Source: Paraburkholderia agricolaris (GTDB lineage: Bacteria; Pseudomonadota; Gammaproteobacteria; Burkholderiales; Burkholderiaceae). From it: a stretch of DNA of 64,000 nucleotides. The position numbers and the translations under genes were made by a program. Each line of letters opens with the position of its first letter. Positions within the stretch are counted from its first letter, which is position 1. A model generated the notes under the pieces. It saw nothing but the letters and a program-made list of their open reading frames with translations, did not search any database and had not been told where the DNA came from. The stretch is taken from contig NZ_QPER01000002.1 of assembly GCF_009455635.1 (NCBI RefSeq), forward strand, positions 3,162,001-3,226,000. Direction: 5' to 3'. This document shows positions 9,345-18,876 of the stretch, in pieces.

Positions 9345-9779
9345 ATGCAAAAAGCCGAATTTGAAACCAGGGCGCCGCTCGCGGGACGGTCTTCAACGAA
9401 ACGGGAGGACCATCGAAACAAGATGCAATCCCATATCGTCGAGGAAGCGCGTCGCCTGCTTCAGCACGAGGGCTACGCATCGTTCAGTCTCCGGAAAGTC
9501 GCGACAGCTGCGGGTGTCTCGCTTGGAACGTTGCAGCATTACTTCCCGAATCGCACGCTTCTGCTCAATGCCGTGGTCACGAGCACGGTCGGTTCATTCA
9601 ACCGGACTTACCAGGAGATCTCTCGCTACGCGCTAGTGGGAACAGAGCGGCTCACCTTGCTGCTGGAGCAAAATCTTAGGGATATCTTCGACCGAGGGAC
9701 GGCTTCGTTCATGCTCGAAATCGCGGCGCTCGCGCATCACGAATGGGTGGTTGCCGTGGCGCTCGCGAATAGCTACAGG

Positions 9780-11015
9780 GGCGGATTCAACCGGTCAACG
9801 CAACACCCAACGTTTCTGCCAGTTTTTCAGCCGGGTTCATAAATTGCAAGGTTTGCCGGGGCCGACCGTTCAGGCGCGCGGCGACCTTGTTCAATTCTGA
9901 CTGCGAATAGCCGCCCACCGGCTCGCCTTTGGGGAAGTACTGACGCAGCAGGCCATTCGTGTTTTCATTACTGCCCCGTTGCCATGGACTTCGCGGATCG
10001 CAGAAATACACCTGCACGTCCGTGGCAATCGTGAAGTTCCGGTGGCTCGCCATTTCCGTGCCGCGGTCCCATGTCAGCGATCCACGCAGTTCTTTTGGCA
10101 GCTTGTTCACCTGTTTTATCAACGCGGACACCACACTTGCCGTGTCCTTGCCTGCCACCTTGACCAGCATCACATAACGCGAGTGCCGCTCCACCAGTGT
10201 GGCAATGTAGGTGTTGTTCGAACCCGCCAGCAGATCGCCCTCCCAGTGACCGGGCAGCGCGCGGTCCTCCACTTCAGCGGGTCTTTCGCTGATCGACACT
10301 GCCCCGATTATCTTGCCCCTGTTCTGGCCGCTTGCCGAGGCGCTCTTCGCCTGACGCATCGTACGGTTCGTACGAAGATGGGTGACGAGTTCCTTTTTAA
10401 GCACCCCGCGCGCCTGGATGAACAGGCTGCGGTAGATCGTCTCGTGAGATATCTGCATGTCCTTGTTGACCCGGAACTCGCGCCTGAGCCATCCCGCTAT
10501 CTGTACAGGAGCCCATTGTAATTTGAGCTTGGCTGCCACCAGCCGGCGCAGACGCGCGTTGCCCGACAACGCACACGCCTTGGGCCGCCGTGCACGCTCC
10601 CAGGCATTCGCATCGGCCTCGTGCGCCCGATATCGCTGAATACCGCCATTGCGCCCGATCTCCCGGCTGATGGTCGATTTCGAGCGCCCCAGTTGCAGGG
10701 CAATCTGGCCCAACGATCTGTCTGCCCCCAAGGCCCGCGATATCTCCTCGCGTTCGGCAAGTGTCAGTGACCGGGCAGATCGTGTACGAGCGACCGGAGA
10801 GATTCCACCGGTCTTGTGAACAACCCGATAAACCCCACTCGGCTGACGCTCGAGCATGCGCGCGATTGTGCTCAACGACTCACCCTCGCGCCACATCCTC
10901 CATATCTCGTTCTTCTGCTCCGCGCTCAACCAATGTTTTCTTTGTCGTTCCATCGTGCTCCACACTCCATTTCCGTATTGGAACAGAGGTGTTGCAATGA
11001 CCGGTTGAATCCGCC
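9780..11015 (-). mobile_element. IS30-family insertion sequence, complete
   Basis: 1,236 bp. The terminal inverted repeats begin GGCGGATTCAACCGGTCA at both ends and match at 26 of 28 positions (AC/TT differences at 19-20). It is flanked by GG at 9778-9779 and 11016-11017, a 2-bp target duplication as known for IS30-type elements. It contains a single full-length transposase gene on the minus strand. The near-perfect ends and clean duplication indicate a recent insertion into TetR2. Confidence 0.93.
9787..10965 (-). CDS. IS30-family transposase
   Basis: 392-residue transposase. An N-terminal IS30-type helix-turn-helix region is visible (SLTLAEREEISRALGADRSL and the SKSTISREIGRNGG segment). 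The DDE catalytic core follows, with GHWEGDLLAGSNN (first Asp), LTWDRGTEMA (second Asp) and PWQRGSNENTNGLLRQYFP (Glu). The length is that of a complete transposase and no stops interrupt it. It lies inside the element described at 9780-11015, antisense to the interrupted TetR2. Confidence 0.95.
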   Translation of the reverse strand: MWSTMERQRKHWLSAEQKNEIWRMWREGESLSTIARMLERQPSGVYRVVHKTGGISPVARTRSARSLTLAEREEISRALGADRSLGQIALQLGRSKSTISREIGRNGGIQRYRAHEADANAWERARRPKACALSGNARLRRLVAAKLKLQWAPVQIAGWLRREFRVNKDMQISHETIYRSLFIQARGVLKKELVTHLRTNRTMRQAKSASASGQNRGKIIGAVSISERPAEVEDRALPGHWEGDLLAGSNNTYIATLVERHSRYVMLVKVAGKDTASVVSALIKQVNKLPKELRGSLTWDRGTEMASHRNFTIATDVQVYFCDPRSPWQRGSNENTNGLLRQYFPKGEPVGGYSQSELNKVAARLNGRPRQTLQFMNPAEKLAETLGVALTG

Positions 11016-11305
11016 GGGCTTATCTTTCCCTGTTATCGCGTCTCATCGGCGAAGTCAGTGCGGGCTTGTCGGAGAAGGAGCGCCACGTTCGGGCGGTCCT
11101 GATTGCTTCGCAACTGGATGGGTTACTCCTGGTCTTGCACTCAGCGAAAACCGTTGGCGGAATTCTCGACGACACGCTTCAGGATGCGATTCATATCCTC
11201 CTGGAATCAATCATTCGCGCGCGCTGAGACGGGGCAGCGCGACGTAAAAGATTGGCCACTGTCCATCTGTCGCACGCCTACGAATTTTTTCGAATCCGTC
11301 CTGCC

Positions 11306-12985
11306 TCACATGTTCGAGTAGTTCGGACCGCCGCCGCCCTCCGGCGTGACCCACACGATATTCTGGGTAGGGTCCTTGATATCGCAGGTCTTGCAATGCA
11401 CGCAGTTCTGCGCATTGATGACGAGACTCTCGTTACCGTCGTCGTTCTGAACGAACTCGTAAACGCCAGCGGGGCAATAACGACTTTCAGGGCCCGCATA
11501 CGTCTGCCAGTTCACGTTCACCGGGATCAGCGGGTCCTTGAGCGTCAGGTGAGCAGGCTGATTTTCCTCGTGGTTGGTGTTCGAGATGAACACCGACGAC
11601 AGGCGATCGAAGCTCAACCTGCCATCCGGCTTTGGATACTCGATCTTCTTGCACTGGGACGCCGGCTTGAGCATCTCGTAGTCCCAATGTCGATGATGCA
11701 GCGTCCACGGCACCTTGCCGCCCAGGAGCTTCTGCTCGATGCCAACCATCATTGTGCCGAGATACAGGCCTTTGCTCATCCACTGCTTGAAGTTGCGGGC
11801 ACGATGCAACTCGGCATAAAGCCACGACGTCTTGAATGCCTCAGGATAGGCGCTTAATTCGTCGTTATGACGGCCGGCCTGAAGTGCATCGGATGCAGCC
11901 TCGGCGGCCAGCATTCCCGTCTTGATTGCCGCGTGCGACCCTTTGATGCGCGAGGCGTTGAGAAAACCCGCCTCGTCGCCAACCAATGCGCCGCCTGGGA
12001 AGACCAGTTTCGGCAGCGACAATAAGCCTCCGGCGGTCATCGCCCGCGCGCCATATGACACACGCTTGCCGCCCTCAAGAAATTTGCGAATCTCGGGGTG
12101 GGTCTTGTAGCGCTGGAATTCTTCAAACGGCGAGAGATAGGGATTCGTGTATCCCAACCCGACTACGAAGCCGACCACGACCTGGTTGTTGTCCGCGTGA
12201 TACAGGAACGAACCACCATAGGTACCCCGGTCAAGCGGCCAGCCGGCCGTGTGCATCACGAGCCCTTGCCGATGCTTCGAAGGTTCGATTTCCCACACTT
12301 CCTTGATGCCGATGCCGTACACCTGCGGGTCCGCGCCATTGCGCAGGCTGAATCTATCACTCAGCACACGCCCGAGATGTCCACGCGCGCCCTCGCAAAA
12401 GAGTGTGTACTTCGCGTGCAGTTCCATGCCTCGCTGGTAGCTCCCGGTCGGTTGTCCATCCTTGCCGATACCGAGGTCGCCGGTGGCGACGCCTTTGACC
12501 GACCCATCGGCGTGATACAGAATCTCCGCGGCAGCAAAGCCCGGGAAGATTTCCACGCCTAACGCCTCGGCTTGCTGAGCAAGCCAGCGCGCGACGTTGG
12601 CGAGGCTGACCACATAGTTGCCGTGGTTCTTGAAGTTGTCCGGCAACGCCCAGTTCGGTACTGCTCTCGCAGCCGTCTCAGTCAGAAACAGGAACCGGTC
12701 TTCCGTCACTTCGACATTTAAAGGAGCGCCCTTTTCCTGCCAGTCCGGGATGAGTTCGCTGAGCGCGCGCGGGTCCATGACCGCCCCCGAGAGAATGTGC
12801 GCGCCGACCTCCGAGCCCTTCTCCAGAACGCAGACGCTGATCTCGTTGCCACGTTGCGCCGCCAGATGTTTGAGCCGAATTGCCGCCGACAGCCCCGCCG
12901 GACCGCCACCGACAATCACCACGTCGTATTCCATCGATTCGCGATCTGCAATCGCTTCTGCGAGATTGGCCACTTCACTCATCAT
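11306..12985 (-). CDS. Electron transfer flavoprotein-ubiquinone oxidoreductase
   Basis: 559-residue ETF-QO. An FAD-binding GGGPAGL motif lies at residues 26-32 and ubiquinone-binding/membrane-association segments in the middle. A C-terminal 4Fe-4S site has cysteines near 504, 528, 531 and 534 (CPAGVYEF; CVHCKTCDIKDPTQ). It passes electrons from acyl-CoA dehydrogenases via ETF to the quinone pool at the inner membrane. It is the last gene of the glutarate operon, 2 bp downstream of the CoA-transferase stop, and would serve glutaryl-CoA dehydrogenase. ETF subunits are encoded at 60-61.8 kb. Confidence 0.95.
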   Translation of the reverse strand: MMSEVANLAEAIADRESMEYDVVIVGGGPAGLSAAIRLKHLAAQRGNEISVCVLEKGSEVGAHILSGAVMDPRALSELIPDWQEKGAPLNVEVTEDRFLFLTETAARAVPNWALPDNFKNHGNYVVSLANVARWLAQQAEALGVEIFPGFAAAEILYHADGSVKGVATGDLGIGKDGQPTGSYQRGMELHAKYTLFCEGARGHLGRVLSDRFSLRNGADPQVYGIGIKEVWEIEPSKHRQGLVMHTAGWPLDRGTYGGSFLYHADNNQVVVGFVVGLGYTNPYLSPFEEFQRYKTHPEIRKFLEGGKRVSYGARAMTAGGLLSLPKLVFPGGALVGDEAGFLNASRIKGSHAAIKTGMLAAEAASDALQAGRHNDELSAYPEAFKTSWLYAELHRARNFKQWMSKGLYLGTMMVGIEQKLLGGKVPWTLHHRHWDYEMLKPASQCKKIEYPKPDGRLSFDRLSSVFISNTNHEENQPAHLTLKDPLIPVNVNWQTYAGPESRYCPAGVYEFVQNDDGNESLVINAQNCVHCKTCDIKDPTQNIVWVTPEGGGGPNYSNM

Positions 12986-12987
12986 TG

Positions 12988-14226
12988 TTATTTCGTGTTG
13001 CCGGCACCGATTTCATCCAGCTCGGCATCGGTCATCTTTAACCAGTCGGTCAGCACCTGTCTCGTGTGCTGACCAAGCGTCGGGGGAGCATGCCGATATT
13101 GCACGGGCGATTCGGACATCCGAATGGGATTGCCTACCAAAGGAAGCTGATCCGAGTGCGGATGCTCCATCTCGATCCGCATGTTCCGGGATTGCACTTG
13201 CGGATCGGCGAATACACGGTCAAGGCTGTTGATCGGACCACAGGGAACGCCAACTGCCTCCATGGCCTGTACCCAGAAGTCCGTGGTTTGGCCCATCGTG
13301 ACGTCGCGAATCAGGGCGACCAGATCGCTCCGGTGCCTTACCCGTTGCGAGTTGGTGGCAAATCGCGCGTCCGTTGCCCACTGCGGGCAACCTAGCGTTT
13401 TGCACAGGTTCGCAAACTGGCCATCGTTGCCGACCGCGATAATCATGTATCCGTCGGCCGTGGGGAAGTCCTGATAAGGCACGATGTTCGGATGAGCGTT
13501 GCCCATTCTGTGCGGCGCGACGCCGCCAACGAGATAATTGGACGCTTGATTGGCGAGGCACGCGATCTGTACATCGAGCAGAGCGAGGTCGATATGTTGA
13601 CCTTCACCCGAAACATCGCGGCGTTTGAGCGCCGCAAGTACCGCCACGCTCGCATACAGGCCGGTCAGAATATCGGTGAGCGCAACGCCGACCTTCAAGG
13701 GCCCGCCGCCCGCCTCGCTGTCTGCGCGGCCCGTCAGGCTCATGAGGCCACCCATGCCCTGAATCAGGAAGTCATAGCCCGCGCGATTAGCATACGGTCC
13801 CGTCTGGCCGAAGCCCGTGATAGAACAGTAGATAAGGCGAGGGTTCAGCTCACGCAAGCTTGCGTAGTCCAAACCGTATTGTTTGAGGCCACCCACCTTG
13901 AAATTTTCGAGCAGCACGTCAGCCTCGCAAGCGAGTCGCCTGACAAGCGCCCGGCCTTCTGGACTACCAAGGTCTAACGTCACCGAGCGTTTGTTGCGGT
14001 TGGCGCATAGGAAATAGGCCGCCTCGCCTTTCCGTTCGGTGTCCGGAGACTCCAGCCACGGTGGTCCCCACGCACGAGTGTCGTCACCGGCCCCCGGACG
14101 TTCAACCTTCACGACATCAGCGCCAAGGTCGGCGAGCAGTTGACCAGACCACGGACCCGCGAGGACACGCGAAAGGTCGAGTACGCGCAAGCCCGCGAGC
14201 GCGCCCGGCAGAAGTGAGGTATCCAT
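12988..14226 (-). CDS. gcdG: Class III CoA-transferase (glutarate CoA-transferase type)
   Basis: 412-residue CaiB/BaiF family enzyme. It starts LAGLRVLDLSRVLAGPWSGQ and has the conserved GYDFLIQGMGGLMS region containing the catalytic Asp. Position directly downstream of glutaryl-CoA dehydrogenase and upstream of ETF-QO suggests it forms glutaryl-CoA from glutarate with succinyl-CoA as donor, as in the gcdHG genes of pseudomonads and burkholderias. The symbol is given by context, not by a search. Confidence 0.85.
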   Translation of the reverse strand: MDTSLLPGALAGLRVLDLSRVLAGPWSGQLLADLGADVVKVERPGAGDDTRAWGPPWLESPDTERKGEAAYFLCANRNKRSVTLDLGSPEGRALVRRLACEADVLLENFKVGGLKQYGLDYASLRELNPRLIYCSITGFGQTGPYANRAGYDFLIQGMGGLMSLTGRADSEAGGGPLKVGVALTDILTGLYASVAVLAALKRRDVSGEGQHIDLALLDVQIACLANQASNYLVGGVAPHRMGNAHPNIVPYQDFPTADGYMIIAVGNDGQFANLCKTLGCPQWATDARFATNSQRVRHRSDLVALIRDVTMGQTTDFWVQAMEAVGVPCGPINSLDRVFADPQVQSRNMRIEMEHPHSDQLPLVGNPIRMSESPVQYRHAPPTLGQHTRQVLTDWLKMTDAELDEIGAGNTK

Positions 14227-14231
14227 AGTCG

Positions 14232-15419
14232 TCAGAATGCAGCAATGCCTGTCATGGCGCGTCCGAGGATGAGCGCGTGAATATCGTGCGTCCCTTCATA
14301 GGTATTCACGACCTCGAGGTTCACGAGGTGTCGTGCAACGCCAAACTCATCGCTGATGCCATTGCCGCCGAGCATGTCGCGTGCGGCGCGCGCGATGTCG
14401 AGCGCCTTGCCGCACGAATTGCGCTTCATCAGCGACGTAATCTCGTTAGACGCATTTCCCTCGTCTTTCAGGCGGCCGAGGCGTAGACAACCCTGCAGTC
14501 CGAGTGTGATTTCGGTCTGCATATCCGCCAGCTTCTTCTGGATCAGCTGATTCGCGGCCAATGGCTTGCCAAACTGGAACCGGTCGAGAACGTATTGAAG
14601 CGCACGATGCCAGCAGTCTTCGGCGGCCCCGAGCGCGCCCCATGCAATGCCGTAACGGGCGCTATTCAGGCAGGTAAATGGGCCCTTCAATCCACGCACC
14701 TCAGGAAATGCGTTTTCTTCGGGACAGAAAACGTCATCCATGACGATCTCGCCAGTAATTGAAGCTCGCAGACCTACCTTGCCATGGATCGCGGGGGCGG
14801 ACAGGCCTTTCCAGCCCTTCTCGAGAACGAAGCCCCGAATCGCGCCTTCGTCGTCTTTTGCCCACACAACAAATACATCGGCGATGGGACTGTTGGTAAT
14901 CCACATCTTGTTGCCCGTCAGTCGATAACCACCTTCGACTTTACGGGCTCGGGACAGCATGCCACCAGGGTCCGAACCGTGGTTTGGCTCAGTCAGGCCG
15001 AAGCAGCCAATCCACTCGCCACGGGCTAGTCTGGGCAGATACTTCGCTTTGGTTTCGGCGCTGCCGAACTCGTTGATCGGCACCATCACGAGCGACGACT
15101 GCACGCTAAGCATCGAGCGATAGCCGGAATCGACGCGCTCCACTTCGCGTGCAACCAAGCCGTAGCTGACGTAGTTGAGGCCGGCACCGCCGTATTCTTC
15201 AGGAATTGTCACGCCTAGCAGGCCGATTTCGCCCATCTCGCGGAAGATGGCAGGGTCGGTCCGTTCTTGCCGGAAGGCTTCCAGTACACGCGGTTCGAGT
15301 ACTTTCTCGCAGTACGCCCGCGCGGATTCGCGCACAAGGCGCTCATCTTCGGTCAGCTGCTGCGATAGCAGGAGCGGGTCTTCCCAGTGGAAGGAAGCAG
15401 ACTTGTGCTGGTTGCTCAT
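14232..15419 (-). CDS. gcdH: Glutaryl-CoA dehydrogenase
   Basis: 395-residue acyl-CoA dehydrogenase of the GcdH group. Typical signatures are [15 protein letters not shown] (substrate/FAD contact) and the catalytic Glu375 in [10 protein letters not shown] near the C-terminus. The N-terminal [20 protein letters not shown] is characteristic of glutaryl-CoA dehydrogenases. The enzyme oxidatively decarboxylates glutaryl-CoA to crotonyl-CoA, feeding electrons to ETF. It is the first gene of the minus operon, divergent from a LysR gene across a dyad operator. Confidence 0.94.
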   Translation of the reverse strand: MSNQHKSASFHWEDPLLLSQQLTEDERLVRESARAYCEKVLEPRVLEAFRQERTDPAIFREMGEIGLLGVTIPEEYGGAGLNYVSYGLVAREVERVDSGYRSMLSVQSSLVMVPINEFGSAETKAKYLPRLARGEWIGCFGLTEPNHGSDPGGMLSRARKVEGGYRLTGNKMWITNSPIADVFVVWAKDDEGAIRGFVLEKGWKGLSAPAIHGKVGLRASITGEIVMDDVFCPEENAFPEVRGLKGPFTCLNSARYGIAWGALGAAEDCWHRALQYVLDRFQFGKPLAANQLIQKKLADMQTEITLGLQGCLRLGRLKDEGNASNEITSLMKRNSCGKALDIARAARDMLGGNGISDEFGVARHLVNLEVVNTYEGTHDIHALILGRAMTGIAAF

Positions 15420-15495
15420 TTTTTGTATCCAACAGTCATTGTTGAATTCGAATTTACCCGCTGAAAATCTACCTCACAAACGATTTGTTCTCAGT

Positions 15496-15520
15496 GACTT
15501 GTGCAACAATTGCACAAGTC
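15496..15520. promoter_or_regulatory. LysR-type operator dyad in gcdH-LysR intergenic region
   Basis: A perfect 11-bp inverted repeat (GACTTGTGCAA, 3-nt spacer CAA, TTGCACAAGTC) lies between the divergent gcdH and LysR genes. Its core fits the T-N11-A geometry of LysR regulators. It is 25 bp before the chosen LysR start (15545), consistent with autoregulation and gcdH control. Confidence 0.65.
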
Positions 15521-15544
15521 CTTCAGCCGCCTTTAGCCCACGCC

Positions 15545-16495
15545 ATGCGTAGAAAGATTCCCTCAACCGCAGCGCTTTGCGCCTTCGAGGCTGCAGCGCG
15601 GCATCGAAGCTTTACCAAAGCGGCCGACGACCTCTCGCTCACTCAGGGCGCCATCTGCCGCCAGATTGCTTCGCTCGAAAGTTTTCTCGGTTTGCGCCTG
15701 TTCCGTCGCGACGGGCGCGGGGTCGCTCTGACCGAGGCCGGCGCTGCGTACAGCCGCAAGGTTGCGTCGCGTCTCGATGAAATCGAGCGCGACACGTTGG
15801 ACCTGATAACAGGCGGGGGTACCGGAGGAACACTGGAAATCGCGGTGGTGCCGACTTTCGCTACCAAGTGGCTGTTGCCGCGCATGAGTCACTTCATCGC
15901 GGTCCACCCGGAGATCAATATCAATCTGTCCACGCGAACGCGCCCGTTCCTGTTCGACGATACGGAATTCGATGCGGCGATTCACGCAAGCGCAAACTCA
16001 TGGCCTGGCGCCACCAGCCACTTTTTGATGGATGAAAGCCTGATCGCGGTGAGCAGCCCGGATTGGAAGCCGCGCGGCAAACGGATGGCGACCGCGGACT
16101 GGAACAGATGCACGCTGCTGCAGCAGAGCACGCGACCCTATGCGTGGCGTGACTGGTTCGCCACGATGAACATCGAAGTTGAAGCGAGTACGTCTGGACC
16201 TCGCTTCGAGCTCTATTCCATGCAGACCGAGGCGGCTATCAACGGAATGGGAATCGCGCTCATACCCCGGCTGCTGATTGAGGACGAATTGCTACGCGGC
16301 GCCCTTGTGCCGATCGATACCCGCGAACTCCAGAGCGACCGATCCTATTACCTCACCTACCCCGCGCAGAAGGCGGACAGTAAGCCCCTGACGGTCTTTC
16401 GCGAGTGGGTGGAAACACAGGCCCAGGAATACCGAGAGGCAATGAAATCCGCGCGCCCCAACTCCGCACGGATGTCCCGTATCAGGGCAACCTGA
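15545..16495 (+). CDS. gcdR: LysR family regulator (GcvA/GcdR type)
   Basis: 316-residue LysR regulator. The winged-helix N-terminus MRRKIPSTAALCAFEAAARH with RSFTKAADDLSLTQGAICRQ is of the GcvA-like group. A periplasmic-binding-like effector domain (about 95-300) follows. The ATG at 15545 is preferred over the frame opening at 15485 because it gives the standard LysR N-terminus and leaves the dyad upstream. It is divergent from the glutarate operon and likely responds to glutarate or glutaryl-CoA. The symbol is assigned by context. Confidence 0.85.
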   Translation: MRRKIPSTAALCAFEAAARHRSFTKAADDLSLTQGAICRQIASLESFLGLRLFRRDGRGVALTEAGAAYSRKVASRLDEIERDTLDLITGGGTGGTLEIAVVPTFATKWLLPRMSHFIAVHPEININLSTRTRPFLFDDTEFDAAIHASANSWPGATSHFLMDESLIAVSSPDWKPRGKRMATADWNRCTLLQQSTRPYAWRDWFATMNIEVEASTSGPRFELYSMQTEAAINGMGIALIPRLLIEDELLRGALVPIDTRELQSDRSYYLTYPAQKADSKPLTVFREWVETQAQEYREAMKSARPNSARMSRIRAT

Positions 16496-16507
16496 AATAC
16501 CTGGAGT

Positions 16508-17833
16508 TCAGGCGGATCCCACCGCCTCGCCGGGCGCAATCATATTGACGTCCGGCTTCTCCGCAGGGAGCAGGGCCGCGGAAATCAAGGTGCATAACGC
16601 CATCAATCCGAACATGATTGCAAGCGGCGCCCAATGAACACCGAACGACCTGATCACCCACAAGCCGACGAGTGGCGTGGTGCCGCCGAACACGGCGCTG
16701 CATAGTTGGTAGCTGATTGATATGCCGGTGTACCTGACCTGAACCGGAAAAGCCTTTGGCAGAAATGAAGCGAGTACCGCGTAGTAGCCACTGGTCAAAA
16801 GATTCGTGATCAAAATCGACACTTCAATGTATCGAATGTCCCTGGTGAAGATCAGCATCATCATCGGAGCAGACCAGAGGAAGATGATGGTCGTGATGGC
16901 AAGCAGATATCTGCGCTCACCGAACCGATGGGCGAGATAGGACCCGATTGGATATCCAATCAGTTGAACGATGCCGGTGTAGTTCATCACCTGGAGGATG
17001 GCCGGTCTGGCGATTCCCAGATACGTCGTCGTGACCGTTAGCATTAAGGTGGTGACGAAGTAGAAGCCGGCCACTGCCATCATCGTAAAGCCGACGCCGA
17101 GCACCACACGCCGTTTGTGCGACTTCAGAATCTCCAGGATAGGAGAACGTTTCGTCTCTCGGGCCGCTACGCTCGCCCTGTTTCGAAAATCGACAATCTC
17201 CGGACTCTCGCTGACACCATGTCGGATGATGAACGTGAGCAGCACCAGAACGGCGCTCGCGAGAAACGGAATCCGCCAACCCCATGTCCTGAAGTCGTCA
17301 TGCGGAAGCGATGTAGCCCATTGGAACGCCAGCGAAGCAAGGATGAGCCCAATGGGATTGCCGTACTGGGGAGCCGCGGCAAGGAAAGTTCGCCACCGCG
17401 GGCTCGCGTGCTCCGCTGCAATCAACACGGCACCGCCCCACTCACCGCCAACCGCAATGCCTTGCGCGACGCGCAGAATCAGCAGCAGTACCGCGGCCCA
17501 TGGCCCTATCTGGGCGTAGGTCGGCAATGCGCCAATAAGCGTACTTGCCAGCCCCATGACAAGGAGTGTGATGATTAGCGAATACCGCCGCCCGATTTTG
17601 TCACCCAGATATCCAAAGACCAGCGCCCCGAACGGGCGAGCGATGAAACCGACTGCGAAGGTCACTAGCGAGGCAAGCGTGCCAACGAACCGGTTGTTCG
17701 TCGCAAAGAAGATTTCGCCAAAAACGAGCGCTGCAGCTGTGCCGTAGCAGAACAGATCGTAGTATTCGACGGCCGAACCGAGGAACGCGGCTAACGCGGC
17801 GCGGCATGGTTGTCGCCTGGTGCGCTCTTCCAT
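16508..17833 (-). CDS. MHS-family MFS transporter
   Basis: 441-residue, twelve-helix major facilitator of the metabolite:H+ symporter group. Signatures are AFLGSAVEYYDLFCYGTAAA in helix 1, FGYLGDKIGRR in loop 2-3, and RVAQGIAVGGEWGGAVL in helix 4. It imports small organic acids or related compounds. It is convergent with the LysR gene (12-bp gap) and separate from the glutarate operon. Glutarate or another dicarboxylate is possible, but the substrate is unknown. Confidence 0.88.
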   Translation of the reverse strand: MEERTRRQPCRAALAAFLGSAVEYYDLFCYGTAAALVFGEIFFATNNRFVGTLASLVTFAVGFIARPFGALVFGYLGDKIGRRYSLIITLLVMGLASTLIGALPTYAQIGPWAAVLLLILRVAQGIAVGGEWGGAVLIAAEHASPRWRTFLAAAPQYGNPIGLILASLAFQWATSLPHDDFRTWGWRIPFLASAVLVLLTFIIRHGVSESPEIVDFRNRASVAARETKRSPILEILKSHKRRVVLGVGFTMMAVAGFYFVTTLMLTVTTTYLGIARPAILQVMNYTGIVQLIGYPIGSYLAHRFGERRYLLAITTIIFLWSAPMMMLIFTRDIRYIEVSILITNLLTSGYYAVLASFLPKAFPVQVRYTGISISYQLCSAVFGGTTPLVGLWVIRSFGVHWAPLAIMFGLMALCTLISAALLPAEKPDVNMIAPGEAVGSA

Positions 17834-18071
17834 TTGATATTCCGTGCAAAAGGCAGTTTGGTGATAATGGACGAGTCGCCTGACAAGCTGGGTTGTCTGA
17901 TCGGTGTCGCATAGAAAAACCGGCCAGCGTTCTTCCGGTGGAAATCGTAAGTAAGCACTTCACCGTTCGGAAGGTGATTTGCGGCCATCATTGAATGAAG
18001 GGAAATAGCGCTTGCAATATTCCTGGGCGACCTTGTTCCGATCCAAGGAACATCCCGGTGCCGATGGTGCA
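17834..18071. other. Region upstream of MHS transporter
   Basis: Presumed to contain the promoter of the transporter. A minus-strand frame covers it but shows no family resemblance. No gene called. Confidence 0.3.
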
Positions 18072-18568
18072 TCACAGTGCAATGAGTTGGATGACAGACT
18101 GAAGTACTGGGCCACCCAGGCGGTGACGACGCACGGTATAGGTCCGCCCTCGCGCGCGTAGCCACGCGTCGCGGAACATCGGCTCCAACGTCATCCATTG
18201 CGCGTATGAAAATAGTCCGACGTTGGAGTAGCGCGATAAGCGACGAGATGGTGGCACTGAGCAAACCGATCAATCAGTGCCGCGAGGTCCGCTCCGGCCG
18301 GTGCGAGTGAATCGAACTCAGGTCGGCGAGCAGGACCCGGCTCGCGACATCGTTGGAGAATTTCTCCGCGCGCTGTTCATGAAATCCACCGCTGATACCG
18401 GTTTGCCGCTGCCATATGTGAGTCAGTTCGCGGAGTGCCGTAAAGGACCATGCAGCTTTCGCGTCCTGATCGTTGACCATCATGAACGAAGCCACGTCGT
18501 CCGTGAGCACGAGCCTGCGGACGACGTGGCACTGATGTCGGAATGGTGGTTGCCGGGATTGCCCATTA
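18072..18568 (-). pseudogene. ImmA/IrrE metallopeptidase remnant, frameshifted
   Basis: Three consecutive minus-strand pieces in different frames resemble one protein. The first is LMGNPGNHHSDIS (near 18565-18520). The second is an open frame at 18274-18510 with DDVASFMMVNDQDAKAAWSF, then TALRELTHIWQRQTGISGG and AEKFSNDVASRVLL. The third is 18072-18257 with GLFSYAQWMTLEPMFRDAWL and YTVRRHRLGG. This is the pattern of HTH-ImmA/IrrE peptidases of defence or toxin-antitoxin loci. The zinc motif HEXXH reads RELTH, so it would be inactive even apart from the frameshifts. Moderate confidence, as this is recognised by eye. Confidence 0.6.
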
Positions 18569-18569
18569 G

Positions 18570-18851
18570 GAACGCAAACAAATACGCTGGGATGACGTGC
18601 AGGGCACGCTGCTCGATCCGACTTTCAAAACGCCTGAGCAGGGCGCGGCAACCCAGGTGTGGGCGGCGACGTCGCCCCTCCTTGCGGGGCTTGGTGGTCT
18701 CTACTGCGAGGATTGTGATGTCGCGCGGGCGACCACTGGCGATGCGGATGCCGGCGTACACCCACACGCCATCGATCCGGAGCAGGCTGAACGCCTCTGG
18801 AAGCTGTCGGCGGAGCTGACGGGTGTCGACGCGTTCGCATCACGCGCTTGA
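18570..18851 (+). pseudogene. C-terminal fragment of an SDR oxidoreductase
   Basis: A plus-strand frame after a TAG at 18567 reads RWDDVQGTLLDPTFKTPEQG, then AATQVWAATSPLLAGLGGLY and CEDCDVA, ending IDPEQAERLWKLSAELTGVD. This is the characteristic C-terminus of retinol-dehydrogenase-like short-chain oxidoreductases. The Rossmann domain is absent; upstream lies the unrelated ImmA remnant on the other strand, so this is a truncated relic at a rearrangement junction. Confidence 0.65.
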
Positions 18852-18876
18852 ACAGCGGAGGAGAGACTGAGAACGC

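Larger units (their letters stand above)
9345..11227 (+). pseudogene. TetR family regulator (TetR2) split by IS30 element
   Basis: The 5' part (9345-9779) encodes a TetR helix-turn-helix (SLRKVATAAGVSLGTLQHYF) and part of the ligand domain. The 3' part (11016-11227) continues AYLSLLSRLIGE and then SEKERHVRAVLIASQLDGLL to the stop TGA at 11227. Removing the element together with one copy of GG joins ...NSYR to AYLS... in frame, restoring a protein alignable with TetR1 along its whole length. The insertion cuts the protein in its C-terminal half, so it is probably inactive. Confidence 0.88.

Noticed and set aside
17791..18273. 160-codon minus-strand frame upstream of the MHS transporter
   Set aside because: No recognisable family; it crosses the ImmA relic in a different frame and the transporter start.
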